In this document: positions 17,850-26,247 of the stretch, piece by piece
Position numbering within the stretch: the first letter of the stretch is position 1
Layout: every line of letters starts with the position of its first letter
Assembly: GCF_013836145.1 (NCBI RefSeq)
Contig: NZ_CP057483.1
Coordinates: 1,736,001-1,800,000, forward strand
Direction of reading: 5' to 3'
Length of the DNA: 64,000 nt
Origin: Citrobacter sp. RHB25-C09
GTDB lineage: Bacteria > Pseudomonadota > Gammaproteobacteria > Enterobacterales > Enterobacteriaceae
The notes under the pieces: generated by a model
What the model saw: the letters and a program-made list of their open reading frames with translations, nothing else
Databases searched by the model: none
Told to the model about the DNA's origin: nothing
Made by a program: the position numbers and the translations under genes

Positions 17850-18788
17850 ATGGATATCATTTTCTATCACCCTACATTCGATACTTCATGGTGGATCAAA
17901 GCCCTGGAAAAGGCCATCCCCACCGCCAAAGTCCGCGAGTGGAAGCAGGGCGATAACGATCCGGCAGATTATGCGCTCGTCTGGCACCCACCGGTAGAAA
18001 TGCTGGAAGGGCGGAAACTGACAGCGGTCTTTGCCCTCGGCGCGGGTGTGGATTCGATCCTCAGCAAACTCAAAGCCCACCCCAATATGCTCGATATGTC
18101 GATTCCTCTCTTTCGCCTGGAAGATACCGGAATGGGCTTACAAATGCAGGAATACGCCGTAAGTCAGGTGCTGCACTGGTTCCGCCGTTTTGATGATTAC
18201 CAGGCACTTAAAAATGCGTGTCAATGGCAGCCGCTGGCGGAGTACTCACGCGAGGAGTTTACCATCGGTATTATGGGGGCGGGTGTTCTGGGCGGTAAGG
18301 TGGCTGAGAGTCTGCAAACCTGGGGATTCCCACTGCGCTGTTGGAGCCGCAGTCGCAAAGCGTATCCGGGCGTCGAAAGCTTTGCGGGTCAGGAAGAACT
18401 GGGTGAATTCCTTAGCCAGACGCGAGTCCTTATTAATCTCCTGCCCAATACCGCCGAAACGGTTGGCATCATCAACAGCGAATTGCTCAATCAACTTCAG
18501 GACGGCGCGTATTTGTTGAACCTGGCGCGGGGTGTTCATGTTAATGAAGACGACCTGTTGGCCGCGTTGAATAGCCACAAGCTGAAGGGCGCAATGCTGG
18601 ATGTCTTTAGCCGTGAGCCATTACCCGTGGATAGCCCCTTGTGGAAACATCCGCGCGTAGCGATGACGCCGCATATTGCTGCCGTAACGCGCCCTGCAGA
18701 AGCCGTGGAGTACATTTCACGGACCATTGCCCAGCTTGAAAAGGGTGATGCGGTGACTGGCCAGGTGGATCGTGAGCGCGGCTACTGA
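17850..18788 (+). CDS. ghrA: Glyoxylate/hydroxypyruvate reductase A
   Basis: The 312-residue protein belongs to the D-isomer 2-hydroxyacid dehydrogenase family. The NAD(P)-binding loop GAGVLGGKVA lies near residue 145, and the later motifs NLARGVHV (catalytic arginine) and MTPHIAAVTRP (catalytic histidine) are present. It reduces glyoxylate to glycolate and hydroxypyruvate to glycerate with NADPH. ATG 17850 follows GGAG by five bases and gives the same length as E. coli GhrA; the open frame extends to 17778 but without support. Confidence 0.96.
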   Translation: MDIIFYHPTFDTSWWIKALEKAIPTAKVREWKQGDNDPADYALVWHPPVEMLEGRKLTAVFALGAGVDSILSKLKAHPNMLDMSIPLFRLEDTGMGLQMQEYAVSQVLHWFRRFDDYQALKNACQWQPLAEYSREEFTIGIMGAGVLGGKVAESLQTWGFPLRCWSRSRKAYPGVESFAGQEELGEFLSQTRVLINLLPNTAETVGIINSELLNQLQDGAYLLNLARGVHVNEDDLLAALNSHKLKGAMLDVFSREPLPVDSPLWKHPRVAMTPHIAAVTRPAEAVEYISRTIAQLEKGDAVTGQVDRERGY

Positions 18789-18872
18789 GGCCGGGTCGGT
18801 AACGTTGGGTTTCGACTAAAAAACGCTGGCGATTCCTGCTATCCTTGTGGCAAATGACTTCAGGAGAGAAAT

Positions 18873-19610
18873 ATGTATCCCGTTGACCTGCATATGCATA
18901 CCGTCGCCAGCACCCACGCCTACAGTACTCTGAGCGATTACATCACCCAGGCCAAACGTCAGGGATTGAAATTGTTCGCCATTACCGATCATGGTCCGGA
19001 CATGGCCGATGCGCCGCATCACTGGCATTTCATAAATATGCGTATCTGGCCGCGTGTGGTCGATGGGGTAGGGATCCTGCGCGGCATCGAGGCAAATATC
19101 AAAAATATCGAAGGTGAAATTGACTGTACGGGTCAAATGCTCACCTCGCTGGATCTGATCATTGCCGGTTTCCATGAGCCGGTTTTTGCCCCTCAGGATG
19201 AAGCCACCAACACGAAGGCGATGATTGCGACAATGGCCAGTGGTGTCGTACATATTATTAGCCACCCTGGAAATCCAAAATATCCTGTCGACATCACCGC
19301 CATCGCCCAGGCTGCGGCGAAATATCAGGTCGCGCTTGAGATTAACAACTCCTCTTTCCTTCATTCCCGAAAAGGCAGCGAAGCCAATTGTCGCGCAGTA
19401 GCGGCTGCGGTGCGCGATGCCGGCGGCTGGGTTGCGTTGGGGTCGGATTCGCATACCGCCTTTACGATGGGGGATTTTAGTGAGTGCCGTAAAATCCTTG
19501 ATGCGGTCAACTTCCCGGAAGAGCGTATTTTAAACGTAACGCCGAAACGGTTACTGAATTTCCTGGAAATGCGCGGAATGGCGCCCATCCCTGAATTTGC
19601 AGAACTATAA
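18873..19610 (+). CDS. ycdX: PHP-domain zinc phosphatase YcdX
   Basis: The 245-residue protein has the metal-binding pattern of the PHP family: His7 and His9 (DLHMHT), His15, His40 (ITDHGPD), then ISHPGN and GSDSHT near the C-terminus. E. coli YcdX binds three zinc ions and has phosphatase activity, and it is needed for normal swarming. The next gene, ycdY, encodes its activating chaperone and starts 24 bases later, so the two form an operon. Confidence 0.95.
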   Translation: MYPVDLHMHTVASTHAYSTLSDYITQAKRQGLKLFAITDHGPDMADAPHHWHFINMRIWPRVVDGVGILRGIEANIKNIEGEIDCTGQMLTSLDLIIAGFHEPVFAPQDEATNTKAMIATMASGVVHIISHPGNPKYPVDITAIAQAAAKYQVALEINNSSFLHSRKGSEANCRAVAAAVRDAGGWVALGSDSHTAFTMGDFSECRKILDAVNFPEERILNVTPKRLLNFLEMRGMAPIPEFAEL

Positions 19611-19633
19611 ACATAACAAGCTGGACTAAATTG

Positions 19634-20188
19634 ATGAACGAGTTTTCTATCCTCTGCCGCGTGCTGGGGTCACTGTATTACCGCCAACCGCAGGATCCGC
19701 TGCTGGTTCCGCTTTTTACCCTGATTCGCGAAGGCAAACTGTCGGCGAACTGGCCGCTGGAGCAGGATGAGCTCTTAGCCCGTTTGCAAAAAAGTTGCGA
19801 CATGGCTCAGTTGGCTGCTGATTACAATGCGCTGTTCGTTGGAGAAGAGTGCGCTGTGTCTCCGTATCGCAGTAGTTGGGTCGACGGGGCAAAGGAAGCG
19901 GATGTTCGCGCATTTCTTTCCTCCCGTGGGATGCCGCTTGCCGACACGCCTGCTGATCACATTGGAACCCTGCTTCTAGCGGCGTCATGGCTGGAAGATC
20001 AGTCAGCTGAAGATGAAAGTGAAGCGCTGGAAACGCTGTTTGCGGAATACCTGCTGCCGTGGTGCGGCACGTTTCTGGGTAAAGTTGAGGCCCATGCGAC
20101 GACGCCCTTCTGGCGGACAATGGCCGCAATAACACGTGACGCCATAGGCGCTATGTGGGATGAGTTAGAAGAAGATACTGACGAATAA
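19634..20188 (+). CDS. ycdY: YcdY, TorD/DmsD-family chaperone for YcdX
   Basis: The 184-residue protein is all-alpha in character and belongs to the TorD/NarJ redox-enzyme maturation family, but lacks an adjacent molybdoenzyme. In E. coli YcdY interacts with YcdX and raises its zinc-dependent activity. ATG 19634 matches the E. coli length; the TTG at 19631 would add one residue only. It is cotranscribed with ycdX. Confidence 0.95.
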   Translation: MNEFSILCRVLGSLYYRQPQDPLLVPLFTLIREGKLSANWPLEQDELLARLQKSCDMAQLAADYNALFVGEECAVSPYRSSWVDGAKEADVRAFLSSRGMPLADTPADHIGTLLLAASWLEDQSAEDESEALETLFAEYLLPWCGTFLGKVEAHATTPFWRTMAAITRDAIGAMWDELEEDTDE

Positions 20189-20288
20189 GTGTGATTCACG
20201 TCACTTATAAATGCAACAAGAATTATAACTTGCACAAAATGTGTGCGTGATCTCATTCATGTTGCGCCATTCTGTTATCATGCGCGGC

Positions 20289-20771
20289 ATGAACATACTT
20301 CTTTCAATTGCAATTACGACAGGCATTCTCTCTGGGATTTGGGGATGGGTGGCTGTTTCTCTTGGCTTACTGAGTTGGGCGGGATTTCTTGGCTGTACGG
20401 CCTATTTCGCGTGCCCACAGGGTGGGCTGAAGGGGCTGGCTATTTCCGCCTCGACGCTGTTAAGCGGCCTCGTATGGGCGCTAGTGATAATTCATGGCAG
20501 CGCGCTGACACCGCATCTGGAAATCGTAGGCTATGTGATAACGGGCTTTGTCGCATTCCTGATGTGTATTCAGGCGAAGCAGGTGCTACTGTCGTTCGTA
20601 CCCGGCACCTTCATTGGCGCATGCGCAACATTTGCCGGGCAGGGTGACTGGAAACTGGTATTGCCTTCGCTGGCCATGGGTCTGCTCTTTGGTTATGCCA
20701 TGAAAAGCAGTGGCCTCTGGCTGGCGTCACGGCGTGAAAGGCAAAGTACACGCGCGGTAACCAGTAAATAA
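20289..20771 (+). CDS. ycdZ: YcdZ, DUF1097 inner-membrane protein
   Basis: This 160-residue hydrophobic protein with about five membrane segments (MNILLSIAITTGILSGIWGW) is of the DUF1097 family. The role is unknown. ATG 20289 corresponds to the E. coli start; in-frame ATGs at 20259 and 20280 are possible and none has a strong ribosome site. It lies 100 bases after ycdY and ends at a terminator shared with csgG. Confidence 0.88.
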   Translation: MNILLSIAITTGILSGIWGWVAVSLGLLSWAGFLGCTAYFACPQGGLKGLAISASTLLSGLVWALVIIHGSALTPHLEIVGYVITGFVAFLMCIQAKQVLLSFVPGTFIGACATFAGQGDWKLVLPSLAMGLLFGYAMKSSGLWLASRRERQSTRAVTSK

Positions 20772-20774
20772 AAA

Positions 20775-20803
20775 AGCGTGAGGACAACCTCACGCTTTTT
20801 TTA
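20775..20803. terminator. Bidirectional terminator between ycdZ and csgG
   Basis: A 9-bp stem AGCGTGAGG/CCTCACGCT with an ACAA loop is flanked by an A-run on the left and a T-run on the right. It can stop ycdZ transcription on the plus strand and the csgDEFG transcript on the minus strand. Confidence 0.93.
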
Positions 20804-20812
20804 TGATCGGAC

Positions 20813-21646
20813 TCAGGACTCTGGCGGCACCGACAGGTGACGGTATTTCACCAGGATGTCATTCTGACGTTCAGCTTTGTTCTGCAAATCCCACAACCCG
20901 CGATCGATACCATCGTTAATCAGGAAAATAACGCCAGTTTCAATGGCGGACATCAGACACAGCATAACCGGTTCATTTGAGGTATAGCCGATTTCCCCTT
21001 CCAGTAAACGCTGGTAATCAATGAAGCGGAAGACCCCAGCCTGGACTTCATATGAGAGAATCGTTTTGCTGGTATTCACCGAAGAAAGGATCTCACCCGT
21101 GCTAACGTTGACGACGCGCAGGTTGACCGCAATCTGATCCAACTGATACTGCGTGTCCGCCCCAATGCCAAAGTAGCGGGCGCCTGCCCCTCCAGATTTC
21201 ACATTACTTTCGTAACCAATAATCGAACCTTCTATCATAATGTTCGCTGCTGTTAGCGACTCTAATGGAATACGGTTGTTAATGGCGACGGTACCGTTCT
21301 CCTGCGCAGCGCGAATGATTTTGCGTTCGTTTAACAGGTTTTGCAGGCCCTGTCGTTCCAGAGGAACAAACCAGCGGGAGTCCTTCAGCGCAGTCACCAG
21401 CATGGCCGTCGCACTTTGTGGTACGGCAGTGGAGAAGTTACTGGCCGGATATGGTTTGAACTGCCCCGTTTCATCCTGAATGTTATAGACCGAAACAAAG
21501 ATTTTGCCTGTCGGCATCGGCAAATGTGTTAAATCTTTATAGCTTTGCGCACGCGGCATTAATGTCGGCTTGGCGGCTTGTTTTGGGGGGGCGGTTAAGC
21601 ACCCGCTCAATAATATAACGGCGATTAAAATAAATAAGCGCTGCAT
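20813..21646 (-). CDS. csgG: Curli secretion channel lipoprotein CsgG
   Basis: The 277-residue protein has a lipoprotein signal with lipobox LLSGC (Cys16). It is the outer-membrane nonameric pore through which unfolded CsgA and CsgB are exported. Length and sequence match E. coli CsgG. It is the last gene of csgDEFG, 25 bases after csgF, and is followed by a bidirectional terminator. Confidence 0.98.
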   Translation of the reverse strand: MQRLFILIAVILLSGCLTAPPKQAAKPTLMPRAQSYKDLTHLPMPTGKIFVSVYNIQDETGQFKPYPASNFSTAVPQSATAMLVTALKDSRWFVPLERQGLQNLLNERKIIRAAQENGTVAINNRIPLESLTAANIMIEGSIIGYESNVKSGGAGARYFGIGADTQYQLDQIAVNLRVVNVSTGEILSSVNTSKTILSYEVQAGVFRFIDYQRLLEGEIGYTSNEPVMLCLMSAIETGVIFLINDGIDRGLWDLQNKAERQNDILVKYRHLSVPPES

Positions 21647-21671
21647 GATATGATCCTTATTTTGCGGGTAC

Positions 21672-22088
21672 TTAAAAATCGGTTGAATTTGTCTGTAAAC
21701 CCGACACTTCGATTGTCGATGTTTTTCCCGTTTTTCTGTCCGTGACGTTTAGCTGCAGCTGCCCATCCCGATTGGTAATATCAACAATGAAATCATTGGT
21801 GACCATCCTGCCGGGTTTACCCGTATTAATATTGGTCAACAGTCCGCCTAACAGTTGTGACTGAATAGCCTGAGTAAAATTATCCAGGGCGGAAGGCGTT
21901 TCAATACCAAAATCGTCATCGTAACTGGGGTCTTTATACGAGTTTTGCGCCTGAGCGCTGTTTAGCAAGAATGCACCATTATTTGGGTTACCCCCAAAGT
22001 TTGGATTTAGGAACTGGAATGTCATATTACCTGCCCAGCTTAAGGGGGAAATAAGCATAAGCGCCACGATTGCATGTTTGACACGCAT
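21672..22088 (-). CDS. csgF: Curli assembly protein CsgF
   Basis: The 138-residue protein has a signal peptide (about 1-19). The mature N-terminus GNMTFQFLNPNFGG is the conserved stretch that inserts into the CsgG barrel and forms a second constriction. The C-terminal part lies outside the cell and couples secretion to nucleation by CsgB. Confidence 0.98.
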   Translation of the reverse strand: MRVKHAIVALMLISPLSWAGNMTFQFLNPNFGGNPNNGAFLLNSAQAQNSYKDPSYDDDFGIETPSALDNFTQAIQSQLLGGLLTNINTGKPGRMVTNDFIVDITNRDGQLQLNVTDRKTGKTSTIEVSGLQTNSTDF

Positions 22089-22113
22089 TACAGCCTCCGG
22101 ACAAAATTACTTA

Positions 22114-22503
22114 TTAGAATTCGTCATGTGCCAAATCGCCGGTACTCAATAGTGTCTTATCTATTTGCCGACGGTTAAGCGCATCCTCTGTTTCTGCCAG
22201 GGCGAAGACAACAGTTCTTTCGAAGTCTCTTTTCGTTGGGAATAAAAAGGTTTGGAATATAACGTCCTGATTAACCGTTATGGTGATCCAACTACCCCAA
22301 CGCGCACTGGGTCTTTCATTTATGGTCAGGTTGCCGGTGTACTCGCTTTCCCATTTGTCGCTAAAGGCACGATAAAAATCGTGTCCCACAGAAGAAACAG
22401 TATGGTCAGTTAATAACCCCGGTACTTCGACTTCCACTGCCTGCACGTTCCCCGTAGCAAACAACAGATGTGTTGCTACAAGCCAGGTCATATAGCGTTT
22501 CAT
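22114..22503 (-). CDS. csgE: Curli chaperone/gating protein CsgE
   Basis: The 129-residue periplasmic protein has a signal peptide ending near NVQA. CsgE forms a nonameric cap on CsgG, escorts CsgA and prevents premature polymerisation. It starts four bases after the csgD stop, so coupling is likely. Confidence 0.97.
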   Translation of the reverse strand: MKRYMTWLVATHLLFATGNVQAVEVEVPGLLTDHTVSSVGHDFYRAFSDKWESEYTGNLTINERPSARWGSWITITVNQDVIFQTFLFPTKRDFERTVVFALAETEDALNRRQIDKTLLSTGDLAHDEF

Positions 22504-22507
22504 GGCG

Positions 22508-23158
22508 TTATCGCCTGAGGTTATCGTTTGCCCATGAAACCGCTTGCGTACGGTTTTTAACAGCTATCTTTTTGAAAAAATTATAAAGATGTGTTTTGAC
22601 CGTATTTTCACTAATAAACAGTGAGCGTGCGATTTCGATATTAGAGGCGCCAATACGCAGCTTATTGAGGATCTCTTTTTCACGATGGGTGAGCAGAGCC
22701 GACTCGGTACTGTTGTAACGGTAATTACCCGAATGAGTGATAAGGTAGCTGGCCAGTTTCTGAGAAAAGTAGCATTCTCCCCGCATGATCCCTTGCAGCC
22801 CGTTAACAACATGTTCTTCGTCATCAGCGACGTAAAAAACGCCATTGATATGTGGCCAGTTTTCAATATCACGATAAGGATAGTCGTCGGGTGTATTTAA
22901 CAATAACGTTTTGATATTATTGTTTTTCCGACTTAAATTATCTTGCCAGTAATGGATGATTTTTTTATCCGCTTCCATCATATCCACTAAAACAATGCAA
23001 CCAGAGGCGATATCATCCAGAGAACGTTGAATATTATGCAATTTTCCGGTAAGCGCCAGAGATTGTTTTAAGTGCTGCAATAATGCCGTTGCTTGCAGGG
23101 ACGGTTTAGTGATCAACAATAATGTATGACCATGAATACTATGGACTTCATTAAACAT
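22508..23158 (-). CDS. csgD: Biofilm master regulator CsgD
   Basis: The 216-residue protein has an N-terminal receiver-like domain that lacks the full phosphoacceptor set, and a C-terminal LuxR/FixJ helix-turn-helix (LTHREKEILNKLRIGASNIEIARSL). It activates csgBAC and, in relatives, the diguanylate cyclase that switches on cellulose. ATG 23158 gives the E. coli length; an in-frame start nine codons upstream has no support. Its long leader is a known target of small RNAs in E. coli and Salmonella. First gene of csgDEFG. Confidence 0.98.
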   Translation of the reverse strand: MFNEVHSIHGHTLLLITKPSLQATALLQHLKQSLALTGKLHNIQRSLDDIASGCIVLVDMMEADKKIIHYWQDNLSRKNNNIKTLLLNTPDDYPYRDIENWPHINGVFYVADDEEHVVNGLQGIMRGECYFSQKLASYLITHSGNYRYNSTESALLTHREKEILNKLRIGASNIEIARSLFISENTVKTHLYNFFKKIAVKNRTQAVSWANDNLRR

Positions 23159-23311
23159 GATGAAACCCCACTTTTTTAGTCGCACATCTGACAGTTGTCT
23201 TTAGAAAATAAAGACACCAGAAGTACTGACAGATGTTGCACTGCTGTGTAAAGAATTAGAAACAACCCAAAAGGGTGAAAATATTAATACAAATGAACTA
23301 CAACTGTTTTC

Positions 23312-23318
23312 AATCTAG
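23312..23318 (-). promoter_or_regulatory. Candidate csgD promoter -10 element
   Basis: On the minus strand TGGCTAGATT includes an extended TG and a CTAGAT core resembling RpoS-type -10 elements. It would start transcription about seven bases on, giving a leader of about 148 bases before csgD, which is the length known in E. coli. Assigned by comparison and position. Confidence 0.55.
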
Positions 23319-23784
23319 CCATTACAAACCTTAAAGCAAGTGTTAAACTTGTAACCAAATGTAAAAATATATATTAATTTGTTAACTATCGGGTGATTTT
23401 AGCTTTTAAAATGATAATAAAGTTGTACATCTTCCCGTATTTGCATAGATTTAAAAAATCATACAAATTAATATAATTGTCTGTAACTAATGGGTTTTAT
23501 CATAAAATGATGCGTTATGATTCAGTGATGAAATTTCATTGTTTCTTCCTTTCACTCTTGTGCTCATTTTTTTCTAAGAAAAGACGATGTTTGTCACGAG
23601 TTATTCATCTTACCCATCCAGCAGTGTTGACGTTGTCCGTAAAATCGACACGGGACAGCAGATTAGTAGGCGTAAAATCAATTAATTCAGCACCAGCCCT
23701 AAAAATTAAATTAAAGGGCAATAGAAGAAGAGATATCCGTTAATTAGTACTTTGGTGTGAGTGATACTTTAAAAATACAACTGC

Positions 23785-23795
23785 TGGGTGAGTTA
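23785..23795 (+). promoter_or_regulatory. Candidate CsgD binding site for csgBAC
   Basis: TGGGTGAGTTA matches the reported CsgD consensus CGGGKGAGNKA at 10 of 11 positions. It lies 123 bases upstream of csgB. Confidence 0.6.
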
Positions 23796-23917
23796 TTTAA
23801 AATGTTTCCGCAGACATACTCTTTAACGTTACGCAGCGTTAACAAATTACGAATCGCGTTAACAAGCAGCTTGAAAAATATTATTTACCCGTGTACGACC
23901 AGGTCCAGGGTGACAAC

Positions 23918-24373
23918 ATGAAAAACAGAATGTTATTTATGATGTTAACAGTACTGGGTGCGCCTGGGATTGCAACCGCGTCAAGTTATGATCTGGCGAG
24001 ATCGGAATATAACTTTGCGGTAAATGAATTAAGCAAGTCTTCATTTAATCAGGCAGCCATAATTGGTCAAGTCGGCACTAATAATAGTGCAAATACACGC
24101 CAGGATGGTTCGAGACTTAAGGCGGTTGTTTCGCAAGATGGTGGAAGTAACCGGGCTAAAGTTGACCAATCAGGAGCTTATAACTTTGCTTATATTGCGC
24201 AGACAGGCAATGGCAATGATGCCAGTATATCGCAAAGTAATTACGGTAATACTGCGATGATTATCCAGAAAGGTTCTGGAAATAAAGAAAATATTACTCA
24301 GTACGGTACGCAAAAAACAGCAGTTGTAGTGCAGAGACAGTCGCAAATGGCAATTCGCGTTATTCAACGTTAA
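23918..24373 (+). CDS. csgB: Curli nucleator CsgB
   Basis: The 151-residue secreted protein has a signal peptide (MKNRMLFMMLTVLGAPGIATAS). Imperfect amyloid repeats of about 22 residues follow, of the form AxIxQxGxxNxAxxxQ. The C-terminal fifth repeat ends RQSQMAIRVIQR, the basic stretch needed for cell attachment. It is anchored on the surface and templates CsgA polymerisation. Start chosen to match E. coli length; csgA follows after 41 bases. Confidence 0.97.
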   Translation: MKNRMLFMMLTVLGAPGIATASSYDLARSEYNFAVNELSKSSFNQAAIIGQVGTNNSANTRQDGSRLKAVVSQDGGSNRAKVDQSGAYNFAYIAQTGNGNDASISQSNYGNTAMIIQKGSGNKENITQYGTQKTAVVVQRQSQMAIRVIQR

Positions 24374-24414
24374 TGTTTTTCGCGACTTTTAAATCAATCC
24401 GATGGGGGTTTACC

Positions 24415-24873
24415 ATGAAACTTTTACAAGTGGCAGCATTTGCAGCAATCGTGGTTTCTGGCAGTGCTCTGGCTGGTTCCGTTCCACAATGGGGTGGCGG
24501 CGGCGGTAATCACGGCGGTGGCGGTAATAATACCGGTGCTGAATCCACGCTGAGTATTTACCAGTCTGGGGTGAATAACTCTGCACTTGCGCTGCAAAGC
24601 GACGCTCGTAAATCTGATACCACTATTCATCAGAACGGGTTCGGTAACGGCGCTGACGTTGGTCAGGGTTCTGATAACAGCACTATCGATCTGACTCAGA
24701 ATGGCTTCAGAAACAACGCCACCATCGACCAATGGAACGGCAAAAACTCTGATATTACTGTAAGCCAATACGGTGGAAACAACGGCGCTCTGGTTAACCA
24801 GACTGCTTCTGACTCCAGCGTTCTGGTACATCAGGTTGGTTTCGGCAACAACGCCACGGCTAACCAGTACTAA
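24415..24873 (+). CDS. csgA: Major curlin subunit CsgA
   Basis: The 152-residue protein has a signal peptide ending SALA. A glycine-rich N-terminal segment that targets CsgG (SVPQWGGGGGNHGGGGNN) is followed by five amyloid repeats beginning STLSIYQ, SDTTIHQ, STIDLTQ, SDITVSQ and SSVLVHQ. Each carries the paired Gln and Asn residues of the beta-solenoid. It is the main structural fibre of curli. The sequence is closer to Salmonella AgfA than to E. coli CsgA in the repeats. A terminator follows. Confidence 0.98.
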   Translation: MKLLQVAAFAAIVVSGSALAGSVPQWGGGGGNHGGGGNNTGAESTLSIYQSGVNNSALALQSDARKSDTTIHQNGFGNGADVGQGSDNSTIDLTQNGFRNNATIDQWNGKNSDITVSQYGGNNGALVNQTASDSSVLVHQVGFGNNATANQY

Positions 24874-24895
24874 TTCAGTTTATGTGCTGAAATTA

Positions 24896-24921
24896 AACAG
24901 GGCGAAAGCCCTGTTTTTTTT
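24896..24921 (+). terminator. Terminator between csgA and csgC
   Basis: An 8-bp stem AACAGGGC/GCCCTGTT with a GAAA tetraloop and T-run. Placed inside the csgBAC operon, it should reduce csgC expression relative to the structural subunits. Confidence 0.9.
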
Positions 24922-24933
24922 CGGGAGGACGGT

Positions 24934-25266
24934 ATGCACACGTTATTACTTCTTGCGGCGCTTTCTAATCAGATAACCTTTAATACAACCCAGCAAGGCG
25001 AGATGTTCACCATTATTCCTCAAGTCACGTTAATGCAACCCTGTGTTTGCCAGGTGCAAATTATCGCGCTCCGCGATGGCATAGCCGGACAAAGTCGATC
25101 GCAACAAAAAAGAACGCTTTCGCTACCGGCCAATCAGCCTATTGATTTGACTACGCTAAGTCTTAATATTTCTCCGCAAGACTCCGTCACTATTGTAGTC
25201 ACCGTTTCTGACGGTCAATCGCTGCATTTGTCTCAGCAATGGCCAACGTCAGCATCATCATCTTAA
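24934..25266 (+). CDS. csgC: Curli amyloid inhibitor CsgC
   Basis: The 110-residue periplasmic protein has a short N-terminal signal (MHTLLLLAALSNQ). It has an immunoglobulin-like fold signature including a CxC motif (QPCVCQVQ). CsgC blocks premature CsgA polymerisation in the periplasm at substoichiometric levels. It lies past a terminator, so it is probably expressed by read-through. Confidence 0.93.
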   Translation: MHTLLLLAALSNQITFNTTQQGEMFTIIPQVTLMQPCVCQVQIIALRDGIAGQSRSQQKRTLSLPANQPIDLTTLSLNISPQDSVTIVVTVSDGQSLHLSQQWPTSASSS

Positions 25267-25300
25267 CTGTAAGGGATGACTCTTCTTTGAGGAAATACCT

Positions 25301-25624
25301 ATGCTGGCATCTGCTGCGTTCAATAAAGTGGTTTTCCCCTTCTGTTTATTGTCCCTTTTTTCTTCCACCGCAATAGCGGGTGCGGAAGGTCAGCGGGGTG
25401 TTATTCATTTCACGGGGCAAGTTGTTGAATCTCCCTGTGAGGTCAGTCGTGTAGAAAAGCGCTTTACCATGTCATGCGAACGTCAGGGGCAGTTAGATAC
25501 GCACTATTATTCCCCACAAACATTGCTTCACTCACCACAACGCTTTAAACAAATTGCGACAGTTAACATGCGTTATCTTGATAAGCAGCAAACGTTAGCC
25601 GTCGTGAGTATCGATTACCGCTAA
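25301..25624 (+). CDS. ymdA: YmdA, small secreted protein
   Basis: The 107-residue protein has a signal peptide (about 1-29, ending AIAGA), then EGQRGVIHFTGQVVE and two cysteines. The mature part resembles the opening strand of a fimbrial-type subunit (GxIxFxGxVVxxPC), but it is too short for a full pilin domain. Function unknown; its place directly after csgC suggests a connection to the curli locus. Confidence 0.85.
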   Translation: MLASAAFNKVVFPFCLLSLFSSTAIAGAEGQRGVIHFTGQVVESPCEVSRVEKRFTMSCERQGQLDTHYYSPQTLLHSPQRFKQIATVNMRYLDKQQTLAVVSIDYR

Positions 25625-25713
25625 AAATGGCAGGGGTAGGGAATAACGAAAAGCGCGATTTCATGCGAAACCCTGCTGTACACTTGAAAGATTCAGTGTG
25701 GCAAGGAGGTTTT

Positions 25714-26247
25714 ATGAAAACGCGTATGCACGTTATCAAGGGGGATATCACCACCGTTGACGTTGATGTCATCGTCAATGCGGCAAATTCCTCATTATTA
25801 GGGGGCGGCGGTGTCGATGGCGCTATCCACCGTGCGGCGGGACCGGCGTTGCTGGAAGCTTGTAAGCAAGTCAGGCAGCTACAGGGAGAATGCCCGCCAG
25901 GGCATGCGGTGATTACCGCCGCAGGCCGACTGTCCGCACGGGCGGTGATCCATGCCGTGGGCCCGGTCTGGCGTGGCGGCGATCACAACGAAGATCAGCT
26001 GTTGCAGGACGCCTACCGCAACAGCCTTAACCTGGCGCTGGCGAATGGCTATCAATCGATAGCCTTTCCCGCAATCAGTACCGGTGTGTATGGTTATCCT
26101 CGCGCCGCCGCTGCCGAGATTGCGGTTAAAACGGTTTCGGAATTCATTACCCGTCGCGTTTTGCCTGAGCAGGTATACTTTGTCTGTTATGACGAAGAAA
26201 CAGCCCAGCTTTATCAGAGACTACTTACCCAGCAAGGCGATGAATGA
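25714..26247 (+). CDS. ymdB: Macro-domain ADP-ribose deacetylase and RNase III inhibitor YmdB
   Basis: The 177-residue protein is a single macro domain with NAANSSLLGGGGVDGAIHRAAG. Asn25 and Asp35, implicated in O-acetyl-ADP-ribose deacetylation in E. coli, are both present. E. coli YmdB also binds and inhibits RNase III and affects biofilm formation. ATG 25714 follows AAGGAGG by six bases and matches the E. coli length. The next gene, clsC, overlaps it by eight bases. Confidence 0.96.
   Translation: MKTRMHVIKGDITTVDVDVIVNAANSSLLGGGGVDGAIHRAAGPALLEACKQVRQLQGECPPGHAVITAAGRLSARAVIHAVGPVWRGGDHNEDQLLQDAYRNSLNLALANGYQSIAFPAISTGVYGYPRAAAAEIAVKTVSEFITRRVLPEQVYFVCYDEETAQLYQRLLTQQGDE

Larger units (their letters stand above)
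23159..23917. promoter_or_regulatory. csgD-csgB divergent control region
   Basis: The 759-base, AT-rich gap matches the long curli intergenic region of E. coli and Salmonella, known to integrate RpoS, OmpR, IHF, H-NS, CpxR, RstA and MlrA inputs. The sequence shows a candidate csgD -10 at 23312-23318 (minus), a CsgD-like box at 23785-23795, and paired GCGTTAACAA repeats at 23836 and 23856. An 88-codon frame at 23477-23743 looks non-coding. Sites for the other regulators were not assigned. Confidence 0.85.

Noticed and set aside
23477..23743. 88-codon open frame in the csgD-csgB gap
   Set aside because: It has no ribosome site, the codon use is AT-driven and unlike the neighbours, and the interval is known in relatives as a long regulatory region without a gene.
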